From assembly GCF_020360975.1 (NCBI RefSeq), contig NW_025408667.1:8928001-8992000 (forward strand): a DNA stretch of 64,000 bases, given 5' to 3'. A model generated the notes under the pieces. It made no database searches. It had not been told where the DNA came from and was given only the letters and a program-made list of their open reading frames with translations. Every line of letters begins with the position of its first letter. The stretch's first letter is position 1. This DNA is from Hirsutella rhossiliensis. Its lineage: Eukaryota; Ascomycota; Sordariomycetes; Hypocreales; Ophiocordycipitaceae. Both the position numbers and the translations under genes were made by a program. Shown in pieces: positions 32,696 through 42,888 of this stretch.

Positions 32696-34640
32696 AGCTT
32701 AAGGAAGTAGTATAATAAGTTATTAAAAAATACGAACTTTATATATAAAGTAAAGCTAAATAATATAAACTATATAGAGAATTATAACTACTACTAATAC
32801 TAGAGAAACTATAGGATTTAATAGCTTTCGACTATATTATAAAGCTACTACTATTAAAAGAACTTATAACTAATGTTAAGTATAATAATATATTTATTAT
32901 TACCGATAGATTAGTAGAGTATAAATACTTTTTACTATATAAAGAAGTAAGTAATATAAAAGAGCTAGTATATATATTTCTATAGATAATTATAAGTAAT
33001 TATAGACTACTAAATATAATTATCTTTAATAAAGAAAGTATATTTATAGCTAGGTTATAATAAGCTCTTATAGTATAATTAAGGATAAAATATAAGGTTA
33101 GTATAGCTTATTACTTATAAATAAATAGATAAATAGAACGACTTAACTAAACGCTTAAATAATATTTATAATACTATATTAGCTATAAATAAAACAATTA
33201 AGTTAGATAGCTACTAATAGCGTAACTAGCTTATAATAGCTTAGTTATAAAAATAACTAAGCTCTTACTAGTATACGCTAATTATAGATATAACCTAGAA
33301 GTATTTAAGGTTACTTAATAAGGACTATAAGTAGAACGAGCGATATAATAAGTAGATTAGCTATAAGAATTATATAAAGAAATATAATAAGAACTTTAAT
33401 TTATTAAAGAATAAATATCTACTTACTATAATTAGAAAAGATTATAGGGACTAATCTTTTAAGAGGGAGATATAGTCTACCTTATATAACGAAATATTAA
33501 AATAAAATAACTAAGTAATAAATTAGATTTTAAGAAACTTAGACCGTTTAAGGCTAAGAAAACTATTTTAAAAGTTAACTATAAACTTTCGCTACTAATA
33601 ATAATATAAATAACCCTCGTAGTATAGTAGTTATATACCTAGGAAGCTTACTAGATATAACGCTAAAGTTAGTTTAAATCTAGCTAAGAGTATAATTAAT
33701 TTTTAGTCGGACTAGTAAACTATACTAACCTACTTATAAATTAGCTAATTAGCGCTTTTAAAAGCGCTTATAAATATATTAGTAGTCTAGCCCCGCTATA
33801 AGTAGGCCGGCCTAGACCTTACCTACCTAGACCTAGCGACTAATTCGTTAGGACCTCCCCCCTTAACCCCGGTCTAGGCCCCCTAACTAGGAAAATAAAA
33901 ACCTAGGGCCGATACTAGTAACTCGATAAGTATAGCGCGAAGCTAGTATAATAACCTAACTACTAGCCTAGCTAAAGGCTAGTATTAATAAAAAATAGCC
34001 TGCTAAGCCTTATAGCGTAAAAATAAAGTAAAGCTTAGGAAGATATTATTATAAGATAAGGTTAAAGATAATTATATAATTAACTATTAACCGTTAACTA
34101 AAAACCGCTTATACTACCGATTAACGCTATATACCCCGCGTATATAAAGGAGTTACTTTCTAAGGTTACTTTATAGTAGGGCTAATATAATTCCGACTAA
34201 CTATAACGATACCTAAGATAGCTAGCGTAAGATTCTTATATATTATAACCGCGACCTAGTATAAGGGTAGACTAGCTATAAAAGAAGGGACGGTTTTCCT
34301 TTAAGTACTTTAGTTTTTCCCTTTTATTTAACGTCGAAGTTCTAGATACCTCTAGATAGGTTACTAGTATAATCTTAATAATAATAATAATATAAATATA
34401 CCTAATACTTTATATCTTATTATTATAACTAGTACTATAAAACGCTAAACTATAAGATAAAATTAAAGTTAACGATAATTAGAAATATAATACTAAATAA
34501 ATATTAAATATAAGAAAATAAAGTTAGTAATAAGAATACTTTATTAAGTAGAAGGGATATAAACTAAAAGAAAATACTTAGGAACTACTTAAGTACTTAA
34601 CTTACTATAGTTCTTTACTTCGATAGTTATACTAGTAAAA
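32696..34640 (+). pseudogene. integrase and chromodomain of chromovirus C
   Basis: It continues pol after the solo LTR: integrase zinc-finger end and DDE core at about 32700-33560, interrupted at 33613 by a SINE, then the chromodomain at about 34480-34640. The chromodomain resembles the D copy (ILD.RK...FLIKxKGY...E). Removal of the SINE leaves one of its 17-bp duplications and restores collinearity with D. Confidence 0.8.
33613..34381 (+). mobile_element. tRNA-derived SINE, RIP-mutated
   Basis: A 769-bp insertion flanked by a 17-bp duplication (33596-33612 and 34382-34398). The first 75 bases look like a tRNA: acceptor-like CCCTCGT, A box in GTAGTATAGTAGTTATATAC (the RIP form of a TAGTATAGTGGTTA D-arm), and B box TTAGTTTAAATCTAGC, which is GGTTCGAATCC with C-to-T changes. 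The T stem still pairs over five bases. The end is a (TAA)n simple tail. A body of about 690 bp is long for a SINE, and its origin is not recognised. No coding frame was found. Confidence 0.72.
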
Positions 34641-35000
34641 TCTACCTTAGGTATCGTAAAATCGCTTAACGAACTAATAGTATTTTAATTAATTATATTA
34701 AATCTACCTATAGATAAAATATCGACCACCGCTTTAGATTCTTAGCGCTTAGCCTTATTATAGTTATTTAAGGAATAAAGGCTATAATAAACTATCTTAG
34801 TACCCTTTATCTTTAGGTAGCGCTTTTAATAGTAAAGCTACGCTAAATAAGCTAAGGCTTTATTTAGGTTAGCTTAAGCTTTTAATATTCGCTCCTTAGT
34901 AATTTCTTCTTCTTTATTTAATCGATTAAACTCTAGATTTATTTAGGATACTAGGAAATATATTACCTATAAATAATAAGTAGGACAATAAAGTTACTTA
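34641..35000 (-). pseudogene. antisense reading frame of chromovirus C
   Basis: The same frame as in D (53890-54260) on the minus strand, opposite to pol: a KEEE-rich helix, LNKALARLA-like and LYxxK basic segments, then SLSDSTIPRVDF-like serine/acidic tail toward the chromodomain. It is broken only at CAA/CAG-type positions. Function unknown. Confidence 0.45.
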
Positions 35001-35344
35001 TAAGAGCTAATCGCTTAACGTATTATAGGAACGACCCCGCTATATATATTTAGTATACTTAGAAGATTTCTCTAGTATTTTATAGTAGAAGCCGCGTATA
35101 AATAGAACGAATATAGTATAACGTCGAAACTAAGACGATTAATATACTTAGCTAAATAAATACGCTTAAGGCTCTTATAAGAACGATCCTTTAATATATA
35201 ACTAGATATACTATTAGTAGTATATCCTAAGGAATAGAAAGAATAAATAGGGAATATATATACACGCGATAAGGGTATATTTATATATAGCGGCTAAGGT
35301 AGTAGTAGGTCTTATAGATAAGACTAAAAGAAAGGGAGATATTA

Positions 35345-35835
35345 TATTACGACTATAGGTAGCGGGCTATAAGAGACCTAGCTATATTTATATAATAAGG
35401 CGGCTTAGAATAATAGTTAGGATAAGAAGTTACTTAGGCATAGCTTACTTAAAGCGTATATAAGCTAAGTAAGCCTTATATAAATAGATTACTACTTAAG
35501 AGTATAGCTTATAAGTAAGCTATAGTAAGCTATAAAAGGGATTATAGCTAGGACTATAATCTAAGGATAGTCTCTATAAGTATATATAGCTACCTACTTT
35601 TACTCCTTTAAATAGATAGCTCGATAGCTTTTAATATATTATAATTATTATAATCTTTATTACGATTTTATCTTTAATTCTAATTACTTAATTACTTAGT
35701 TATAGTCTATAGTCTATAACCTCTAACTTATTACTAGTATAATATATATATTATTACTTAGACCACGCCCTATTATATCTATTAATATAAACCCCTTAAT
35801 AGGTTTATCCCTTAGGAATAATACTAGTCGTTATA
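35345..35835 (+). repeat. 3' LTR of chromovirus C
   Basis: 491 bp, starting TATTACGACTATAG and ending ACTAGTCGTTATA. It is preceded by the purine tract AAAGAAAGGGAGA and followed by the target duplication GCTAT. Confidence 0.93.
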
Positions 35836-36924
35836 GCTATAAAGAGTATAGGAAAAGGAGCTTATATATTTAAGTATAAGGGCGGCGCGCTTAAGGAACT
35901 ATAAATTATAGTAGGCGGCAGCGGTAGTAGTTAAAGCGCGCTTAGCCTTATTTTAGTCCTTACTTAGGTCTATAGCGCTCTAAGCCGCGGTAGTATAAGT
36001 AAGGACGGGCGGCGTAACCTTATAAGCGCGGCTAGCTTAAGCGTATAGAAAGCAGCTACTTTAAAGGCAGACGGCCTAGTTAGCGTAGGGGAGGGACTAT
36101 AAGGTATACTATATATAAGAGAAACCTTAGGTAGCGCCCTAGGCTATAGCGCGCTTATACTAGTATAGGGAGTTAGTAATACTTACGAGAATAAGGGTAA
36201 AGGGGCTTATAAAAGAGGGCGGCGAGGACCTATACTTATTATTATCGTCGTTATTATTATCTTTATTATTATCGCGGCGGCTAGTAGTAGAGAGCGTAGT
36301 AATAGCGGCGGCGGCGTAGGTAGTAAAGTTAACGGCTAAGAAGCTAGGTAGTAAGTAGCGCGGAGCGGCGGTAGGCGCGACTAAGGCAGCGGGGGCAGTA
36401 GGTAGGGTAGTAGGCTAGGTAAGGGCGCGATTAATAAAATTATCGATCTTAGTAAAGAAGTAAGATAAGGCGGGGGAGGATATATTAAATTATTTAAATA
36501 ACTAGTAAGGGTATAGGATAGCTTATATATAAGTAGTAGTATATAGCTAAGTACTAAGAGACTTATAGTTATAGTTATAGCTACTACTATTAATATTAAT
36601 AATAATAGTATAGTTAAGAAGAAAGAGTAATAAGGGCGCGCTAATAGGTTATTTACCTCTTAGCTATATACTAAGGTATAAGATTAATATTATAAAAAAC
36701 CGCCTATAAAGAAAGAGGTAGGGACCTTATATAAAGGTATTTACTTTTAGTATAAGTCTAGGTATTAGCTTAGACCTTAGCAAATAGCGTTATAAGGTAA
36801 GGTAAGCTCTATATATAAATATATATTTAATAGTAGTAAGTATAATATATAGTTAGATCTTATATAGCTTATTATTATAATATAATAAAAGGTACTTAAA
36901 GTATAAAATTTTACTTACCTTATA
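35836..36924 (-). pseudogene. 3' region of chromovirus B with antisense frame, N-terminal part
   Basis: It continues chromovirus B beyond the C insertion. On the minus strand a frame shares order and composition with the plus strand of E (LIRLRRPSLLILPRL, LPLPPTIIYSSLSAPPL), followed across the C insertion by the KEED-tailed segment at 13560-13875. From about 36480 to 36924 the sequence is AT-rich and no frame is recognised. The 3' LTR of B was not found; B ends where a copia fragment begins. Confidence 0.5.
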
Positions 36925-37681
36925 ATACTATTAATCTTTCTTTTTATTAAAGAAGCTAGATTTATTAAAATTTATATCCTTAGTTAGAATAACCTTTTAT
37001 AAAAAAGGAATTTAAATCTAAAAGATATTAATAGAATTATAACTAATAAGGTAACTAATAAAGGCTTTAAGATTAAGCTTTCTTTTCTTCTTTCTTTTTA
37101 GTTATATATTAGTAGTTATAGCGTATTCCTTATAGCTATAGGTATAAAGGTAAGCTAGTAAGGCCCTCTTTTTTATAAAAAGCTTAAGAAAGGATTTTTA
37201 GTTTATTCCTTAGTTTAGTTTTATAGGGTCTATAAAGTCCTTAAGGGTTTAGTTTTAAAGGTAATAGGCGGTCTTAATAACTTCTCTTTAAAGGTTATAT
37301 AGAAGCCTTATAGTAAGTTTTATTATATAGGCCCTTTTTATTATAGTACCCTTTAATCTTACTACCCCTTTATTCTAAGCTTAGGTATTTAATACTAATA
37401 AGAAGGGTAAGGTACCTCCTTTTTAAAGCTAATTTAAGATATCCTTTATAAATAGCTCTTTATTAAACTAATTCTTCTTTACCTTATAGCTAAAGTAGGA
37501 TTTTATTTAAGTAATAAAGTCTTAAAAGGTAAGCTAGATATACTTACTAAAGTAAGTTTATAAGAAATAAGGGAAAACTATCTTTAAAAAAGTATCTATA
37601 AAAATTATTACCTTAATAAAGCTTTCTTAGTACTTAGAAATATTAGTTTAGTTAACCTAAATTTCCTTATAGTATTAGTCT
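36925..37681 (-). mobile_element. copia internal fragment
   Basis: A minus-strand piece equivalent to about 23730-24440 of copia-2 (integrase/pol spacer). It has no LTR of its own and is heavily RIP-mutated. Copia-3 is inserted at its right end, but the sequence right of copia-3 does not continue it, so this block was rearranged or truncated. Confidence 0.75.
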
Positions 37682-38167
37682 TATTATAAAGTATAGCTTA
37701 ATTTTATAGTTCTTAGAAATATCCCTTAGTAAGAAGGACTAAGGAAGCTAAAAATACTTAGTATAAAAGAAGGAAGAAAGGGCTAAAAAGAAGTATAAAA
37801 AGAAAGGTAAGGGTATAAAGGGAAGTATAAGTAGCGATAGCTTTTTATAAAGGTAGTAAGAAATAAGATAGATATATTAATAATAGCTAAAAAGGAAGGG
37901 AAAAACTAATAAAAAGCTTAGTAGTTAAAAGGATATTAATAGCTTCTTTAAGTAGGATTTTTTATATTAATTAAGATGCTAGATAGGTATAAAGAGGGGT
38001 ATTAAATAAAGGAAAGAAGGAGAATTAAGGTAATATAATAATTACTGCCTTACCTTAACTACTACCCCTATAAGAATTAAATATCTTAGCCTTACCTATC
38101 TAACCCTTTACTTTTAATTTTACCTTTATAAATTTTATATATACTTCTTATATCTCTCTTTATAAGA
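37682..38167 (+). repeat. 5' LTR of copia-3
   Basis: 486 bp, starting TATTATAAAG and ending CTTTATAAGA, the fully RIP-converted forms of the copia LTR ends. Confidence 0.92.
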
Positions 38168-38299
38168 GTTATAAGCCTAAGAGGAAGAGTATTCTTATAC
38201 CTTTTAGCTACTATAGAAGGTACCTTTCTTATATCCTTTATAGCTTTCTTTTACCCCTCTTACTAAAAAAGCCGATTTTTAATAAACTCTTTTACTTTT

Positions 38300-41200
38300 C
38301 CTTATAATAATATTAAAAAACGACTCTTTTACTACCTTTTTATTCTATAAGACGATTCTTATAAAGCCCTAAGATTAAGATAAGTAGGTAAAAGAGCTAT
38401 AGGCTTATATAAATAGAACTATTTATAATTTAGTCTTTTTTAATAAGTAGGACCCTTTTAAGCCCCCTTTTTATCTTAGGGCAACGGAATTTATAAAGGG
38501 GGCTTCTCCTTTCTTTAAGCTAACCTTTATATAGTAAAGAGCTTTTTCTACTACCTTAGGTAACTATAAAAGTTATCGAAAGGAATACCTTTATAAGATA
38601 AAGCTATTAACTACTATATATATAGCAATAACGGAATCTATTAGTACTATAAAGCTAATCTCGCTTTAGGAGAAAGAGACTCTTAAGTAGTAGCTTTTAA
38701 GGCTTAAGACCTTAATAGTTCCTTAAAGGGCTATATAACTAACTATATTAAAAAGATCTATATAGTATACTTAGGAGCCTTTTTTACTAAGAACCTACTA
38801 GCTTCTTTATAGCTAGCTAAGTAAGAAGAAATCTTTAAGGAAGATAACTAATACTTCCTAATAAAAGCTCTTTCTAGCTAATAGCTATAGGATATATCTC
38901 TACTAAACCTAGAGACCCTTTTTAAGGCCTAAGGAATAAACTAGAAATCTCCCCTTAAGCTCTTTATAAAGAAAAAGGCCTCGCTAGCTTACCTTTATAT
39001 TAATATCTATAATATATACGCTATAACTACTAATATATAGCTAAAAAGGAAGAAGAAAAGAAAGCTTAATCTTAGAGCCTTTATTAGTTACCTTATTAGT
39101 TATAATTCTATAAATATCTTTTAGATCTAGATTCCTTTTTTATAAAAGGTAATTTTAACTAAGGATATAATTTTTAATAATTCTAGCTTCTTTAATAAAA
39201 AGAAGGATTAATAGCCCCTCTTACTATTATAACGTTAGCTAATTTAAAAGATCTAAATCCCCCCTTCCTAATAGTCTTAAGAAGAGGTCCTAGATAAGGA
39301 AATAAAAGAAGAAACTAACGTTAAAGTAGTTAAGGATAACGCTAACTTTAAAGAAGAAGAAGCTACTAGATTAAATAATCTAAATAAAGAAGGAGACTAT
39401 AGGAAAGTAGTAGAGCTAGAATACGCTTACCTTCCTACGCCTCCTCTTATATAAGAAGAAGATCTAAAAGTAGCTTTCTTTATTAGTCTCCTTATCTCGA
39501 CCCTTAAGAGGGTAAGAAAGGTACCTTTCTTAAAGGATTACCTAGCTGATTTTTTATCCTTACTTTAAGAAGTAAAGGAAGGTATAGGGCCCGGTATAGT
39601 TACTAAAGAAGACTAACCTTTCCCTTATTTCGATCGTTTTTCTAACTTCTATATAACGCTTATAAAAGATAGTTCCTATAGAGGATTTATCGTAGGACGG
39701 CTCTTTAAGCTATAGCTATTAATAAGGAAGGTATATAAAAGAGACCTCCTAGACTTACTAGTAAACTAAAAGGAGCTAAAAAGACACCCTTTTAAAGACT
39801 AGTTTTTCTAGGCCTAGAAAGACTACCTAGCCTTATATAAAGAAGTAGGGTCTTTTAAAGAGGTGCTTAAGGAAAAGGTAAGAAGAAAATAGGTCCTTAG
39901 CTATAAGTAGGTCTTTATCTATAAGACTAATAAATATAGCTTCCTTTAAAAGTATAAAGCCTAGCTAGTTATCTATAGGAATTAATAGGAAAAAGGGGAT
40001 CTACTTACTAAGGTAACTACCTTAGTAGGGATATCCTTTTAGACCCTTATAGCTATAGTAGTAGAATTTAACCTCGAACTTTATTAAATAGATATAGTTA
40101 ATACCTTTATTAACTACCTTCTTAAGGAAGAAAAAGTTATTTATATATGCTTTTTACTAGGCTTTTAATAGCTAAGAAAGGTTCTATAGCTTATAAAAGC
40201 TCTATATAGACTATAAAGATTACCCTTTCTTTAGTAATAGTATTTAATAGGTTCCCTTAAAGCCCTAGGCTTTAGGAAAGTCCTATAAGAACTATATATA
40301 ATATAAAAAGGTAAAATTATAGTCTTCTTTTACGTTAATAATATTATCTAAGCCTACTTAAAAAAGGAAGAAGTTACTACTAAGGAGGCTATATAAGGCT
40401 TATAATAAAGGTAAAAGATAACTAAGCTAAGGGAGCTAAAGTAGTTCCTAGGGATATAAACTACTTAGAATAGGTCCTAATAAACATTCTAGCTTACTTA
40501 AGACGTATATATTAATAAGGTCGCTTATAAATTCCTTCTTAATTCCCTTAATAAAAAGCTTCCCTTTATACTTATATTAAATAAAGAGCTTTTACTTAAT
40601 CTATCCTTTTAAGCTAAGGAGTAAGAAAAACACTAATATTAATAGAAGGTAAGCTTCTTACTTTTTTTTAGCTATTTTTACTAGACCGGATATCTCTTTT
40701 CTAGTCTCTTAGCTAGTTAGGTATAACTAGAATCCTAGCCCTAAGTACTAAGAAGTAATAAACTAAGCTATCCTTTATCTTTATTTAACGAGATTATATA
40801 GTCTATACTTAGGAGGGTAAGGAAGGAAATTAGCTACTAAAACCTTCTTTTATTTAAGCGATTCGGCCTTTATATATAATTTATTAAATAGAAAGAGCTT
40901 ATAAGGGTATATTATATCCCTTTTTAAAGGAACTATTACTTAGAGAGCTTTAAAGGAAGCTACTATTATAACTTCGAGTATAAAGGTAGAGCTACTAGCT
41001 CTTTTAAAAGCGTTAAAAGAAGCGATTTTCCTTAGCTAGCTACTAATATCGTTATAACTATAAATTCTATCCCTATTAGCTATAAAATATAATAATATAT
41101 AGACTATATAAATTCTTATAGAGGAAAATTATAAGCTATTAACCTAGCTATAGTATATTAATATCTATTACTATTAGTTACGCTAAGAGTTCTAAAAGGG

Positions 41201-41330
41201 ACTTATTTCTATTTATTAGGTTTTAATAGTATTAATAAAAGCTAACGGTCTTATAAAGCCTTTACTAAAGTAGAAGCTAGCTAGCCTTTTATAGTAAATT
41301 AAGCTAAAAGACGTTTAAGAGAAGCTATCT
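38300..41330 (+). pseudogene. gag N-terminus fused by deletion to pol C-terminal part in copia-3
   Basis: Gag leader and capsid region to about 38900, then directly the late integrase/pol linker, reverse transcriptase (YVNNII for YVDD near 40330) and RNase H. Stops occur throughout. The copy is non-functional and lacks the integrase catalytic core. Confidence 0.75.
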
Positions 41331-41664
41331 TTAAAGGCCCGCTTTAAGAGTCTATAAGAGAAGCTAATAGCTTATATAAGAAGATAACGTCTATAGCTAA
41401 AGAAGAAGAAAGAGGTTTTCCCTTTAAAGGGCCCCTTACTTAATTAGGTTTTTCCCTTTTAAGAAGGCCCCTTTTCTTATAAAACTTTCCCCTCTTTAGG
41501 CCCTTATTTCTTAAGTAGGTCTAAAAAAGCTTAGGGACCTAAAAGGGCCCTTACCTTTCTTAAGTAAAGGGAAATATATAGAGCTAAGAACCTCCTCTAT
41601 ACGCTTACTAGCCTAAAGCTATATTAGCTATACCCTTAAGGGGCAGGCTATAGCTAAGGGGGTA

Positions 41665-42150
41665 TATTATAAAGTATAGCTTAATTTCGTAGTTCTTAGA
41701 GATATCCCTTAGTAAGAGGGACTAAGTAAGCTAAAAATACCTAGTATAGAAAAAGGAAGAAGGAGCTAAAAAGAGGTATAGAAAGGAGGGTAGGGGTAGG
41801 AAGGGAAGTATAAGTAGCGATAGCTTCCTATAAAGGTAGCGAGAGATAAAACGGATATACTAGTAACGGCTAAAAAGGAAGGGAAAAACCGGTAAAAAGC
41901 TTAGTAGTTAAAAGGATATTAGTAGCGTCTTTAAGTAGGATCTTCTTTATTAATTAAAATACTACATAGGTATAAAGAGGGGCTTTAGATAAAGGAAAGA
42001 AGGATAATTAAGGTAATATAATAATTACTCCTTTACCTTAATTACTATACCTATAAGAATTAAATAGCTTAGCCCTACCTATCTATCCCCTTACTTTTAC
42101 TTTTACCTTTATATATTTTTTATATACTTCTTATATCTCTCTTTATAAGA
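41665..42150 (+). repeat. 3' LTR of copia-3
   Basis: 486 bp, preceded by the purine tract AAGGGGGTA and followed by AATCT. Confidence 0.92.
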
Positions 42151-42689
42151 AATCTATTAAGGTCGTAAGTAGCCTTATAATATCTAAGGAAGTACTACTA
42201 TTTATAAATAGGCGCCTTAGTTAAATCCTAGATATAGTTAATATAAGAGCTATTAATAGTACTTAAAAAAAGATATACTTATAAAAAGGAAATATAATAT
42301 ACTTATAAGTAGAAGTTATAGTCTTTTTATAAGTTTAAATATACCTTTAATAAAGGCAAGGTTTATAGGTTTTATATAAAGTAATTAAGACTACTTAAGA
42401 GTATTCTTACTACTTTAAACTAAGCTAAGAAAAGAAGTATTTATATAAATAAGTAATTTCTATAAGGATATAAGTTACTAGCTAATATCTATAATAAAGG
42501 GTATAAAAGATAATTACGGACCTAGATTATCTTTAAAAGAAGCTATTTAAGCGTAACCTTTAAATATACTTAAGACCTTATTATTATAAAGGCCGGCTAA
42601 AGCGATTAATAACTACGCGCTTTAATAACTACTTATTTATCTTACTATACCCTCCTTTTTCCTTTCTTTTTCCTCCTTCCTTTTTCTTC

Positions 42690-42721
<32 letters not shown>

Positions 42722-42888
42722 CTCTATATACTTCCTTACTTATAATAATCCCCTTTACTAATATAACTCTTATATATATATATATATAAACCGCTTAGCC
42801 TCTTATTATTATAACTTAGAACTACTTACCTTAATTATTTAATCTTAACTTCTCCTTTTCTTTCGCTTACTTTACCTTTTCCTAAGAT
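42151..42888. other. gene-free stretch upstream of an unidentified frame
   Basis: RIP-mutated, no recognised element. From about 42647 a pyrimidine-rich tract (CCTCCTTTTTCC-like) is followed by two (TA)n microsatellites (about 42697-42722 and 42770-42790). A CT-rich tract upstream of a start codon is a common fungal promoter trait, which is suggestive here only because a long frame begins at 42889. Confidence 0.5.

Larger units (their letters stand above)
13876..35835 (+). mobile_element. Ty3/gypsy chromovirus C, with nested insertions
   Basis: The LTRs are at 13876-14354 and 35345-35835, and both flanks carry the target duplication GCTAT (13871-13875 and 35836-35840). The 22-kb span is an ordinary 7-8 kb element opened by four insertions: copia-1, copia-2, a solo copia LTR and a SINE. 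Removing them gives sequence collinear with D. It is inserted in the 3' region of chromovirus B. RIP is heavy. The element resumes after each nested insertion at exactly the duplicated 5 bp, so the order of events can be read directly. Confidence 0.93.
37682..42150 (+). mobile_element. copia-3, internally deleted
   Basis: A 4469-bp copia element with 486-bp LTRs (37682-38167 and 41665-42150), the PBS at 38168 and target duplication AGTCT/AATCT (one G-to-A change). Compared with copia-1 about 1.9 kb is missing at a single junction near 38900, removing the gag end and the integrase core. RIP is very heavy. Confidence 0.9.
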
